Below, piece after piece: positions 1 through 12,587 of a stretch of 64,000 bases of DNA. Within the stretch, counting starts at the first letter, position 1. The number at the start of each line of letters is the position of its first letter. The position numbers and the translations under genes are program-made. Below the pieces are notes generated by a model, which saw only the letters and a list, made by a program, of their open reading frames with translations, was not told the DNA's origin and searched no databases. Source of the stretch: Corella eumyota. Lineage: Eukaryota; Chordata; Ascidiacea; Phlebobranchia; Corellidae. Where the stretch lies: positions 12,834,001-12,898,000 of the forward strand of contig OY720098.1 of the NCBI GenBank assembly GCA_963082875.1. Reading direction: 5' to 3'.

Positions 1-235
1 ATTTTGATCCCATTAGACCTAGGGACAAAACAGTGTAATAAGCTAGTGAAAATAATTATTAGAAAGTAAAATTTACCCACCACTAATAAATTAACATGCC
101 TTTGTTTGTAATACAATAACAGTCAGTAATGCAAGCAACAAATAAAATTTTCGATTTTCTATTACAAGATAATGGTGTTAATAAATAACAAGTTAGCATC
201 GATTGCACAAAATATCACACAAATTATTCCCGAAT

Positions 236-1633
236 TTACTCTCTAAATGCGGAAGAAAGAGTTAAATCTTTAACAGTATGTTTTTCAGGTGCTTGCTTAT
301 GAGCTAAGTACAAAAATCCAATACTACTTAAAGCACTGACCAAAAAAATAATGTCAAACCATCTATGGTAAAACCGAAATTGCAACTCCCCCAAAACCTG
401 TGTGATTATTGTCCTGTAACTCTCAGGCATATTCATTCTCATTAGAAGAACTGAAGACACAAAGTACATTCCCATAATTTGAGCCAATCCCATTACGATA
501 ATGTTGGAAGATTTGCTACTTGAAATCGCATAAAAAAACTTTGTTAAAGTAATTAACAAGCCTCTTATTGAAGTAACAATCATAACGCCGACCAAGATAA
601 ATGATACATGTTGAGACCAAAATGCAACATCAAACTCAAACCCAAGATAGTGAACTAAAATTTCTATTCCTCTAGTCACAGGATCTTTTTTGCCGACGCG
701 ATTAAAAACAATATTTATGGTACACATAAATATTTTCCACATACAGTACAAAGAGAAAAAATAACCCAGAATATTAAAATATCTTCCTTTCAAGGTTTTT
801 GAATAATCAATTCGAGTTCTTGAAGCATGTAAATCGACCGATTCCAGAAACAATTGTCTACTTAATTCCTCGTGCATATTAACATCCATCTCTAATTGAT
901 GAATATTTTCACTTGTAGTGGGTGAAGCGGTTGTAGCTGTTTTAATTCTTGCCCACAGCCCTCCCCCGTTATCAGATACCCCCATTAACGAGTTAGCTCG
1001 TTTCGCAATAGCAATTCTCTTCTTTTTGCCAATGATTATTTCGTTTGTTTGCAAGAGCTTTTTTTCCAGTGCCAGTATATCAGCATCAGTTACATGGCGA
1101 AGAAAATATGATGAATAAGTGTAGGGGCAATTAACAGCTCCAAAACCAGATAACAAAGCCATGACTGTCACCCCAATGACGCCAACTCTACTTATAACTT
1201 GCTCAATTGATAATATACCATGTTGTGCACTTAAAATTGGAAATGGATCACCAATTTTCCAGAAAAAGTACATAAACAATAACCATATAAATGCAGCAGC
1301 AGTTGTCTTGTATTTCTGTAGAAATCTAATGTTTCCAATAACAAAATATGCTATGCAAAATGGCAGTAAAAACACCACCACAAACAACATAATATAGAGA
1401 TTCAATTTCCAATGAAAAAATCTTGAACTTGCATTGAGTAAACCAATAATTTCAAAGATTATTAGCTCAAACATGGTGCAGGATAATGCAAAAGTTAACG
1501 AAAATATAACTTGTACAGTTCTATGATGACATTCATAATCTTTAAATAATTGCCAGATGAAGAAAACCCAGCCAAAACCAAAGAAAAGAAGTTGAGTGGA
1601 AAACATCACAGCAGAGTCAAACAAAAAGGCCAT
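236..1633 (-). CDS. GPR89: Golgi pH regulator GPR89 (GPHR), intronless
   Basis: One uninterrupted frame encodes 465 residues, close to the 455 of the human protein, and is collinear with it from end to end. The start at 1633 gives MAFLFDSAVMFSTQ, matching the human N terminus; an ATG 63 bases further upstream would add a tail that relatives lack. Recognisable blocks are the first hydrophobic segment FFGFGWVFFIWQLFKDYE, the stretch KIGDPFPILSAQHGILSIEQ near residue 150, the central charged loop with LEKKLLQTNEIIIGKKKR, and the C-terminal multi-pass part ending LAHKQAPEKH. The family forms a multi-spanning anion channel or regulator of Golgi acidification; despite the GPR name it is not a G-protein-coupled receptor. 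The absence of introns contrasts with most neighbours and suggests intron loss or an old retrocopy that became the functional gene. Identity is very secure; channel function is taken from the family. Confidence 0.97.
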   Translation of the reverse strand: MAFLFDSAVMFSTQLLFFGFGWVFFIWQLFKDYECHHRTVQVIFSLTFALSCTMFELIIFEIIGLLNASSRFFHWKLNLYIMLFVVVFLLPFCIAYFVIGNIRFLQKYKTTAAAFIWLLFMYFFWKIGDPFPILSAQHGILSIEQVISRVGVIGVTVMALLSGFGAVNCPYTYSSYFLRHVTDADILALEKKLLQTNEIIIGKKKRIAIAKRANSLMGVSDNGGGLWARIKTATTASPTTSENIHQLEMDVNMHEELSRQLFLESVDLHASRTRIDYSKTLKGRYFNILGYFFSLYCMWKIFMCTINIVFNRVGKKDPVTRGIEILVHYLGFEFDVAFWSQHVSFILVGVMIVTSIRGLLITLTKFFYAISSSKSSNIIVMGLAQIMGMYFVSSVLLMRMNMPESYRTIITQVLGELQFRFYHRWFDIIFLVSALSSIGFLYLAHKQAPEKHTVKDLTLSSAFRE

Positions 1634-3296
1634 GATGTAAATTAGCTTTAGTTTTAAGCTTAAGCCAAATTTACAACTTTCTAAAAATATTAACAAATAT
1701 CTAAAAATATTAACAAATAAAATTTAGTAAATATTTTGGAGTGATGATTATAAAAGGATTGTACAAAAAACACAGGATCCTGTAAATTGTGGTACCAGAT
1801 GTAATCGTTAACTAAAATTCGCCGAATGCGAAAAGATGTTCACGTTTACATATGGTTCCGTAAAGACTATATTATTTGCTTAAAAATAAAAACCTGATAC
1901 ACGTCTGCACGTGCAAATTATGAACACAATTTTGAACTAATCACTCCTATCCACCTTTCCAAACAAAACACATAAAAAGTACAAGCATGTAAATAATAGT
2001 ATACTAATCACTCATCGTAAATAGTTAGTGCAATCCACGCATGACCATAAATTTTTTTTTTAAATTAAAAAAAAGGTAACATGTTTTAAAAAATATTTTA
2101 AGCAATAAATAAATAAAAATGCTATTAGCACATAAATTTGTTGTGAGTATAATTTTTTAACAATACGTTAACAGGATTTTCTACTTTAATAATTTTTTTG
2201 GACAAAATCCAACAAATTTTTATCACAAAAAATGTAAATTTTTTTTATTTTGCCATCTATAAAGTATTAATTTACTTCTACAATTATTATTTTCTTCATA
2301 AAATTAGATTGATTGACTACACCACTCCTTAAATACTTAATTACAAAGCATGTGTAGGTTATTCACGTAAGTCGCTGTGTAATTTGCGTAGGTCAGACTT
2401 AAAGTGCCATTGGCATTCAAATACTAAATCCATTTAAATGAGTTCACAAAATTTACCTGTCGCTTAGCCTGACAAACGAACAGGTTTTGTCAATAAAGAA
2501 AAACGCAAGCGGATGTAGTTAACGAATATACACTCCTTGGTTTTAGTTGTTCGCAACAGTAATAGAGGAAACTGTTGACTCGGTTGGCGAATAGTGTTTC
2601 GACGTTTTTATAAAAACATAAAAACGATTGCTTTTTTTCAGTTTTTAAGATTACACAGATAGTTCGCAATAGCATGTCATATTAAACTCAAAACCCCGCG
2701 TATTTAACGGTTATATTTGACGTGGGAAAAAATCATGCAATATTGCTTATAGAAAATACAAATTGCAAATACCGTTGGTAAGTCACGTGACCAACAATTT
2801 AAGCAATAGCAAAACTGGAGGATTTGGTTTAGGTTAATTAAATTACGTGGGCAGTAAAATACTTCCTTGAAGGTATTTTATTATAATGTCATTGCAGTAC
2901 AGAACAATCCTTTCTTTTTATAAACAAGTCAGAGTTAGGTAAAATTAAAAATTAAAGTAAGGTTGTTTAAGTTTAGAAAAATAACGTAATTTTTTTGTCA
3001 TAGCATATATTACGTGAAAAATCATAGAAGTTATTTTAAAAGTTTTGCCTTTGAATAACGTTGGCAGTTTATAACATAAAATTTAATAAGTTAACTTTGT
3101 AACATTATCGTGGAGAAAATATGTTAAAAAACTTTAACTAAAAATATTCACTATAAAAGTTTCGTAATACAAATTTTACAGTAATCTGTTCTGTTATGAC
3201 AAGTTATATTTCATGTAACATTTTGGTGGATTTGTTTTAGGATTTCGAATAAAGAAAAGTTTTTATTGATTTTAAATTACATTTGTTAACTTAGAA
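1634..3296. other. Intergenic region between divergent GPR89 and receptor gene
   Basis: No coding exon was found on either strand. The two flanking genes point away from each other, so the interval should hold both promoters. The base composition rises a little around 2340-2800, which could be promoter or 5' untranslated sequence. No repeat or RNA gene was recognised. Confidence 0.6.
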
Positions 3297-6200
3297 ATGA
3301 ATTCGTTAGAATATACAACAACATTGACAACAACAACAACAACAACCAACAATCATTTAAGTACAGTCGAGTAAGTAACTATTTAAATTGCAAACTTAGT
3401 TAACTTTTACGTTAAAGTAGCATTGTTTTAAAGTAATATTACGTAACTATTTAAAACAATAAAAAAAGTAAACCTAAATAACTACAATTCATAAAATTTA
3501 AATCCAAATAATGTTTTCTATATTCCATTTTGGTTTATTCTATGCCACCATAGTAGAATAATCGTTTAGTTTTGGTTTAGATGCAAGATTACTTATTTAC
3601 ATAATGATTAAAAAAGCGCTTATTATACATAAAACACATGAATAGCTTACAATGAGTGTAATATATCTGTAAACCCAAAAAAACAAAAACCAGTAAATTT
3701 GTATTTAAAATTCTGTTTAAAATTTGTAAAAGCGAGATCTTATAGGTATTAATTTTGAACACGGGTTTTAAAACAAGTTTATGTTTTAATCTGTTTACAT
3801 ATTACAATAAAACACGTTTCTAAAATAATAGTAAGGCAATAAATTTTAATTAACTTTTTATTTTGTTTTCATGTTTATATTACAACTTAACGCCTATAAA
3901 TACATAAGTTAGAACGGAACACAAGCAGAACAATTCGGAAATTTTATGTACAAGTTTTCTAGTCGCCATTAGGTTGTTATATGTACAAATCAGAATAATA
4001 AGCTATTGTCAAACGTAATGTTGTTTAAAATTACAAACGGACACGCCTACAGTTTATGTTTAAATTTTTATCACGAACTTAAGAATATAAACATAAACTC
4101 TTGTTTTTAACAGGGCTTATGTAACTCCGTTTAGTGAACCCGGAATTGTGGTTGCCTCTGTTCTATTTATACCGACGACAATTTTCGGAATATTTGCTAA
4201 TGTTCTTACTATCATTGTGATAACTCGATCTCATAAATTAAAGTATGTAACTTTTTTGTTAATTTTCAGTTGCCCTATAAATATTAATATTTAAATTTAA
4301 CTATATATTTCTTCAGAAAAAGTATGTTGAATGTTAAATAAGGTAAATACATTTTTACATATTTTTATGTGCATATTGGATATAATGCAATTTTTGTATA
4401 ACATTTTATATTACTGCAAGAAAGGTAATTTAAATACTAGTAGATGATCATTTTTAATAAACGTATATCTTAAAATCAAATATTTGTAAACCCTCGAAAT
4501 CTGTTTTAATAAATAATATTATTTTTTGATCAAATCAATACCAAAAAATAAAAAATATCGATTGGTAAAAATATTAAAATTTTGTTTTAAAACAATAAAG
4601 GTGATTTTTATTTGCATTTTACAGGTCAGTATTTAATCTGTTTATCGTAAGCCTTTGCGCAAGTGATTTAATATCGGCAATAATTAGCCCTTTGTCGCTT
4701 TATCGAAGAACGTGGGGATTTGAATATTGGGCAGCATCTGATTTTCTTTGCAAGGTTCGAATTGGTTTTATTTATTTTGTGTCAAGTTTTATTACACATC
4801 CGATTGTAATGTTTTTTACGTAAGCTATTACCTGGCATAATTTACAATAATATCTCAACAACATTGTTACAAATTTTTACAAATGCGAAAATAAATATTA
4901 AAATTCGAAACATTGTTGTGTTTAAATTGTCTTTTTTCATTGTGTTTAGATGTTTTGGGCATTAGATTTATGGACTTCGTACGTGACGTCATCTCATATT
5001 TTGTGTTTTGCTATCTTACGATATATATCAGTGGAATGGCCTCACAGGTTTACCCAAATTAAAAGAAGGCAAGCCAAGGTACATTTAACCACATTTACAA
5101 ACAGTCTTTAAGTTGTTCTGATAATATCAGATGTTTCAATGATATAGTATTAGATGTTACGATTTTAATGATTTTTGTAAAAATTTCATCAATATTTTCA
5201 GTTTGTTTATTCTATGTGTAGTACAAAAAAAACTTTATTAATTTGAAGTTTACAATTTAAAATCAAAATGTGCTTGTGCAGATTACTATCAGCATTGTTT
5301 GGTTTATGAGTTTTTGCGTCGGGTTTATTCCGTTTTCTATTTGGTTTAACGCGACCAAAGTTAACCGAAGCAGTCCTTTACCGAATTCAAAGTGGCCATC
5401 ATGCACCTTAAATTACATGTGGTAAAAATTGTTTTGTTTAGCTTTATTTTAAATAAGTTTAAATATTGTAATATTATATAGGCTGGTCGTTTTAGGTTTA
5501 CTTCTTCCATAAGTTTTAATAACGTTTTGTTTATAAATGTCTTTACTTTAGCCCTAGCTTAAAACAATTAAATTTGTTTGACATTTAGTAAAGCATAAAT
5601 CAAAGGGGTGAAAAATTCTCACTAGTTAAGCGTGGGAAATTATAACGATAGGAAATCATTTTTAAGCAATTTAAATGTTGCAATTGCATATTCCATAATC
5701 CGATTTGCAAATCATAAAACTTTATTAACTTTTTACATATAAATTAAGGAAAAGTTCGTGACATTATCCTAAAATTTTCTCACAAAAATACGTTATTTGT
5801 TACAAAGTTTTGGCCCCAATTTAAGGCTTAAGAATTAAGCATTTAAAACAACGCTATCTTTTTATTTATAGGATTAACAACTTTACACTGTACACCCAAG
5901 TAGCCTATTCCTTATTTTTTTACATTCCAATTGCATGTGTCATTGTATTATCTATTTCAATTGGCTTAAAGTTACACTTTCTACGCAAAAATAGAAGCAA
6001 ACTAATATGTAAGCAGCTTAGTTTTTATTTATTGCATTTTTAACAATAAATTATTGAAAATGTACATAAAATAAAATACAAATTCTATCTATCAAATCTA
6101 AAAACTCAAATTATTGCAATTTACATATAGGATAAAATTGTTTCTTTTACCACTTGTAATTTAATTCCATCCTATTCTAATTGTGTTGCAAACGATTATT

Positions 6201-6771
6201 AAAGTCAATTATTGCACTGTAATTAATAATAACCTTGTATTTAAACAGCTCAAAAACAAACGGACACTTGTATTGAGAACAGACGAAGAAGAAAAGAAAA
6301 TCAAATTTTACTTCAACTAGGACTAATTGTCGGCTCATTTTTAATTGGATACATACCACAAACAGGTTATTACTGCATTTTCATGAGTGATTTGTTAAAA
6401 TACAGTAAAACTAAGAAGAAAATAAGTTTATAATCATAAAAACATTTACCAAAATTCCCACTCAGAATTGGGTTTCATAATGTATAACATCTATCTTAAT
6501 GCATGTTATTCGTGTACTACGGTAAAATTTATGCAAAACAAACTTACCTTATAAGTTTTGTTTAGCTTTTCACCTTTACACTGTAAGCGTGCCAACAACA
6601 ACGAATGCACAAAGAGTTTTTGACTGGTGGTTTGGCTTGCTGGCATATGTTGCTTTGAGGCTAAGTGAATGCCTAAATCCGATTTTTTATAACCTAGCTT
6701 CCAGGTTTGTATTTAAAGCTTTAAAACCATTTAATAAAACCAGAGCAATATTTAACAAGGCAAAATTTTAG
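3297..6771 (+). CDS. Rhodopsin-class G-protein-coupled receptor, aminergic-like
   Basis: Eight exons (3297-3370, 4114-4242, 4625-4754, 4950-5078, 5282-5421, 5872-6008, 6249-6365, 6566-6771) join in phase into 353 residues. The N-terminal tail is threonine-rich. TM1 has GIFANVL (N1.50), TM2 SLCASDL (D2.50), and the first outer loop TWGFEYW leads to C3.25. TM3 reads CKMFWALD, which places an aspartate exactly at 3.32, the amine-binding position of muscarinic and histamine receptors. TM4 has its tryptophan, TM5 a proline (FYIPIA), and TM7 has LNPIFY followed by a short tail. Two usual switches are changed: DRY is LRY and the TM6 CWxP is GYIP. The third inner loop is short and basic (ENRRRRK). 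This is a membrane receptor of unknown ligand; aminergic kinship rests on D3.32 and overall shape, and a diverged orphan lineage is equally possible. Confidence 0.9.
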
Positions 6772-8824
6772 TTGAAAATTAATAGTCTATATCGTATTTT
6801 AAAATACTATGCTGTTGGATTTTTTAAACACATCTTTACCAAGGCAGATTTAAATTACTGACTAACTTAAAATAACACAATTACAATATTTTATTTTTTT
6901 CGAAGTTTTTGAACTGGTTAAATATTTTAATTTATTACAATATTAAACAGTAAAATGCGTAAGGAGACCAAACGGACTCTATCATACTATTGTCGCTACT
7001 TAATATGCTGCTTTACCGAAAAAAAATCAGCACATACGATTTCAGCAATTACATCGACTACGTCGGGCCCAAGAGATTTACAACTGTAGCGAAAGTGTTA
7101 CCCAACAACTACTTTTCAACAATTTTTTCAAGTTTTTGTTATTCTCAAATTTTTGATTTATAATGTTTTTAAAACACGAAGCTGATTGCGTTCTAGGAAC
7201 ACTATAAATGAGAAAGTGGTATGTTAACTGTATTCCTAGTATGTAATATTTACGAAATAACTATTTCTTGTTTACGTTTAGTTATAGTTATGTGACATTT
7301 AATTTAACTTCGGTTAAATAATAATAAAAAAATATTTATTTAAAAATTGCGTCAAAAGTTCAGTATATTTTTAAAGTTGTCCTGACTTTGCCCTAATAAA
7401 CAAAAGCGGTTAAATAACTTTATTAGGCGACGACGTTGCTTCCACAAACTTATTTATTACGTCACTTACTATGGCTTTAGGCAACATATCATTATAATGG
7501 TGCAAATTCAGCAAAATGCAAATTCAGCAATACTTTTAGCCAGGCACAGTTTAATTTTGATTATTTCAATATAGCCTTTTTATCGCATAAATAAGGTAAG
7601 ACCGAGAACTGCCAAGTTGAGGTGAAAGCGTGAACTTAAGAAATATTAATAACTTCCAATAGGTTTAGATTTTGTTGTTATAAAGTTATAATAAAATATA
7701 TGTTTGTTGTTTTACTTTTGTTATAACGATTTTGCACATATTCTTGATTTAAGTACCTTAGTTAATAAGTTTTATGAAATTTTGATTACCCAAAATAAAA
7801 TAATATTGAAACATTACACGTGGAGTTAAGCAAGGCTAAGTTGGCGCAGCTTTAAACCAACAATTAACCTTTTCTTTTTGTGTACCAAAACGTCAAAAGC
7901 AGTTTTGTTAGTACAAGTAACAGCCCACTAAACATATTATATCAATATTTATGACAAGTCTTATTGATTAGATACAGCATCAGGATTAAAATAATAGATT
8001 AGTATTTTTTATAATACCATTTCGCAGATTGAATATTATTCTGTAAAATCTTATGTAATACCGTTAGACATGTAACAACGGGTTTTAAATGTAATGATAT
8101 ATGTAAGATTAAGTTACATCAATTGTATAAGTAAATAAAAGAAAGATTTAAATATTCACTTTAGCGGTTTTGGTTTACAAACACTTGACTTTTGCCTCGC
8201 TAATTCAGCATTTTACATGCACGTAGAGACTTAATGACTACCAGGAAGAAATTTTGCCCGTTTGCGATGTGTGCAGTAACTGATTAGCAGGCAAGTGACT
8301 CTTATAAAACGAATTAATTAAAAAAGTTTTGATGTCATTGATTTCTTAGATAAATCTAAGTAAACGCATAAAGGTGCAGTTTAATGAACCAGTTTGTTAA
8401 ATACGGTTATTATATATTGTTAGGCTTGAATTATTTCCTAGTCACATGAGGTAAAAAATGACTCGTATACTCTTAATCAATACTTGTTTTTTTGAATAAT
8501 ATATTGTAAAAGTATATATTGCAACTATATAAACTATAGGTCTCATGTAAAAAGCTGGCTATCGATAGTTTGTTAACAGTGACAAAGCTGTAGGTAAGCA
8601 ACTTGTTGGATGTGACGTATGAGTGGTTATGTTGGCTTTGACTAATTATAATCGGTGGTTATTGACATAACGACATAAATTATTAATACGTGATTTTTTA
8701 AACTATTTGTCATAGCAACATACTTTAGATTATACTAATAACGTTTTGTTTTTGATTATGTTTAAACAATAGATAATCTACAGACCATCTAGGAACATTA
8801 AAAATATAAAATTTAATAGAAATT
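6772..8824. other. Intergenic region, receptor to transporter
   Basis: AT-rich sequence without a supportable exon. A short direct repeat of gcaaattcagcaa lies near 7500-7530. The right part should contain the promoter of the transporter gene; no clear TATA element or other site could be assigned. Confidence 0.55.
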
Positions 8825-11393
8825 ATGCTAAAGAATGCGCCGGCTGAGAAATACAAATTTAAATGGATTATTTTAGCTTTGTGTTTTTGGAGCAATTTTT
8901 TGACCTGGGGCGTTTGTTATTCAGTTGGAGTCCTATATGCTGAATGGGTAAACTTTTTTCAAGTTCCAATGTTTCATATTGGCTTTGCAGGTAGCCTACC
9001 CACAGCGATAGCATGTTTGTTTGGTAAGCTTTCATATTTTAAATAATTATAAACTTAGGTGGTTGTTTTATGGTAGTAATATTTCGTTTTATTAACGGCG
9101 AGTGAAAATAATTAGACTACTTCGATAAGACCGTTTTTAACTTTGGATAATTGTAATTGTGTTATTGATACAGGCATAAAACTGAAAAATTTAATTTACA
9201 TAATTTTTTTGTTTTACTTAAGGTCCAATTTACGGCGTTATTGTTACGAAATTTGGAATTAGAAAATCTGCTGTGCTCGGTGGCATTATTATGTCACTAG
9301 GAATTGTTATTACTTTCTTTGCAACCAATATTTGGAAATTGTGTTTGTTTTTTGGTGGCTTCGGTGGTGTGTATTTACCCATTTTTATTAAGTCAAAATA
9401 TTGAAGTTCTAGTCTTGTTTGTTTATAGTTATCGCACGTATATACCTACGTAACAGTAAATAAGCAATGGTAAATTACTGCCATTTTTGTTGTTGTATTT
9501 TCAACAGAATGTATATTATTTAGGTTTTGGTGCTGGTTTAACGGGAATGGCGTGCTGTGGAATTATAAACTGCTACTTCGTAAGAAATCGATCCTTAGCA
9601 GAAAGTGTGTTAGGAGGTGGTTTATCAGCAGGCGTGTTTCTTATCTCACCCTTGCTTGCTCTTCTTTCACACCATTACACCTGGCAGGTATTACGTCACA
9701 ATAACTAGAAATGTGTAGTAAATAGAATACATTTTAGAAATTTGGTAAACGTCCAGTAACATTTTTATACACTTTTTGCTAAAGTTTTTACCACAAAGTG
9801 AATACTGGTAAAAATGAAAGCACATTTTACAATCCATATTAATAAATTTTATATTTTTATTAAGGGAGCCATGCTTATTCTTGGTGGAATCTGTCTTCAC
9901 AACGTTGTACTTGGTTTGTTATTTATTGGTCCAGAAAAATTACAAAATTACCCCCATCTGCAAAGATGGAAAACTAGCACAAACAATTCTAAAAATATTA
10001 AGTTAAAATATTCGAAACCTGACCACAACCACAATGTTAAGAAATATGATGTCGGTCCTTGTACTGAAATTTTACCAAACTTGGAAGTGGACGATTTAAA
10101 AACAAAAACGTCATTTAAAAATGAAGGCAAGTTAAACAAGGTTATAAGCAACCCAATTACTATGTTTTAAAAATGGAAGTAGTATTGCATTATAAACAAA
10201 ACATTGTCTTTAAGCATACTTTTACAATTAGAACCTACACTGACCTTTTACAAGCGAAGTTTGAAGTTATGGAAAGATTCGACCTTTTTGATATTATTGG
10301 TTGCTGATTTTTTAAGTCTTATATGTTTGTTTGTGCCTTACGTTCACCTTGTTGCAAGAGCAAGGTAAGTTTGTATATTATTAAGGTAATTAGGTATAAT
10401 AAAGCACAGTTTTTGTAATTTTTTTAAAGGCAGGGTATTTATATAAAAGTCCCAACTTTGGATAAATCCAGCCTTGTTCGATATTTCTTAGATTGCCTGA
10501 CAATTGGTTAATATTGACTGCTGGCTATATCTTCCGATTGCCGAACGTTTGTTTGTAAATCGATAACTTAACTTGCGCTTTTAATAACTGGTTAATAAAG
10601 ACCCACCCTTTATACAAAACGTTTACAGAAAATGCGATGTTTATGTTTAATAAAAGTGCATTAAAGCCATCAGTTTAATTTTAAAAATGTATAGTTTTGT
10701 TATAGAATTGGAGGAATTGATCAATATACCAGTTCTTGGATCGCCGCCTCGATTGGTCTGTCAGGCTTCATTGGGCGACCACTGACGGGCGCTGTCATAA
10801 ACTATTTTAAAATTCATCCTTTGCTAGGCTTTTTAATTTTTCAGGTAAAACTTTTATTTAAATTGTGTTTTTGGTCGTGTAACAATTAAATGTGCAAATA
10901 GCTGATTTTTTTTTTAATTTTGTAGATGTTATGTGGTCTGACTACTTTTCTAAGCCCTCTTTGGAATACTGCTGCCGGTCTTTTTACGTTTGCGATTTTG
11001 TTCGGTACATTTGGTAACAGTTATGGACTAATGAAGGCTAGTGCTGCTGCTCTGTTGGGTACAAAACGGTTTATCGACGCTTTTAGTTGGATGCTGTTGT
11101 TTGAGGGCATTGGTGTGATGCTCGGACCCCCACTAGCGGGTAAGTATTTTTAGGTCCAACTATCGTAATTTCCTAGTATCTTGCAAAAAAACAAATTGGG
11201 AAAAACATTGCCAATAAAAAAATTATACTTTAATATATACAAATTAATTGACAAAATGAATTCAAGTTTTTTCTTTTTAGGATTTCTATATGATGTCACA
11301 CAAAGTTATATTTGGCCGTTTCGAATATCTGGTTGTGGGTTGTTTATTTCGGGTTTTATTTGTGTTTTTAAAGTACCAAGTGTAGAAGTTTGA
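8825..11393 (+). CDS. SLC16-like monocarboxylate transporter (MFS)
   Basis: Eight exons (8825-9023, 9223-9366, 9524-9687, 9865-10140, 10255-10364, 10706-10844, 10926-11139, 11281-11393) join in phase into 452 residues, a usual size for the family. Twelve hydrophobic segments can be followed, split by a long hydrophilic loop (about residues 190-270) as in SLC16. The loop after TM4 carries YFVRNRSLAESVLGGG, which fits the SLC16 TM5 signature of aromatic, x-R-R-x-L-A. TM7 has LFVPYVHLVARAR and TM8 GFIGRPLTG with the conserved arginine-proline. The usual TM1 signature D-G-G-W-G-W is missing; the first segment follows a lysine-rich start instead. The protein should move small carboxylates or related solutes across the plasma membrane, but the substrate cannot be read. 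The exon 4/5 junction is the least certain; the chosen acceptor at 10254 is the one keeping phase. Confidence 0.87.
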
Positions 11394-12587
11394 AGTTAAT
11401 AAGTTTAAATCAAAGTTAAATTGTGCAACACTATTGCCATTTCAATGCTGTACTTAATCTGTAAAAGCTATGCACTATATTTCTAAATAAACTTGAAATC
11501 GTATATTTAATATTTTTGCAATTGTTTTAATTTAAATTCGATTTTGTTTGCAATTAAATTTTGTTTTAAATAGTTGTTCGTTTTTTTAAGGGCAATTAAT
11601 ATTGGCTTGAGTATAGTTTAAGCAATTAAGCAAAGGTATTTTATTTTAATCTTAATTTTGCAACTAAAAATTACCTTATAATATTTCGAATTTCGAAATA
11701 AAATATGTCAAAAACCAAGCAAAGCGTAAAAGCAAGTATAAAAAAACAAAAAAATTAAATATATAAAAACATTACATTTTCCTATAACAAATAAATTTTG
11801 AACTAGAACTATATATATAAACAGTGTAATTATTTGTTAACGTATATGGATTGATTGCACAAACATTAACGTGTTAGTAATAAATAGATTTGCGAAAACA
11901 GATGGGTGTGAAATATGAATACGCAAGTCTTATAACAGGTTGAATACAATAATATATAACAGGTTATATTTATGAGCAAATACCCAACGTTTTAAAACAG
12001 ATTAAAAATTAATCGTTTTATATTTTAAAAATAATTTAATTATGGTATTTTGCATATCTTGTTGTTTAAAAAATTTAAACTGCTAAAAATGTGCGAGGTT
12101 AAGGAAAAAACAAAAGTTGTCAAATTTAAAAAAAAAAATAAAAGCTAAAATCGTATTTATATGAAATAAAATTACTAGAAAACCTTAAAAATCTATAAAT
12201 AACTACAAAGCATTCAAATATATGAAACTATAAAACGAAAAACAATAAACTAAAATGAACCGTTGAAAACTTTGTTTTTTTGTACACGATATCACAGTAA
12301 ATAAACCCGTGGATGCTGCGCTTGATAACAATAATATTCCTCCGCGAGGAGTTTATAGTACCAAAAAATATTGCTGAAATGCTTTTGCAAAGTTGTTCAA
12401 AAACAACATTTGTACCTTGCAAAATAAAACAATCCCAATTGTCTAGGTATATGTCGACGCATTTAAAATGAAATCGTCTATGACGAATGTGGCCGTGACG
12501 TGTAATTGCGGCAATGATGTCATACATCATGCTTTGTGTGACGTAACACTGGTTTAATCTTGGTGAAAGTTTAAAAAGTCGCATTAT
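11394..12587. other. Convergent intergenic region, 3' ends of SLC16-like gene and GALNT
   Basis: The left edge is the transporter's 3' end and the right part is the 3' untranslated region of the GALNT gene read from the other strand. A 118-codon frame at 12228-12584 on the minus strand begins just after the GALNT stop and resembles nothing; it is treated as untranslated sequence. Confidence 0.6.
11486..11491 (+). promoter_or_regulatory. Poly(A) signal of the SLC16-like gene
   Basis: A canonical AATAAA lies 93 bases after the stop codon of the transporter gene and is followed by AT-rich sequence. Position and strand fit the end of its transcript. Confidence 0.6.

Noticed and set aside
918-1397. 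Plus-strand open frames antisense to GPR89
   Set aside because: They are shadows of a strongly conserved coding sequence on the other strand.
12228-12584. 118-codon minus frame beside the GALNT stop codon
   Set aside because: It starts directly after the GALNT stop, has no recognisable domain and a hydrophobic random-looking end; it lies in the 3' untranslated region.
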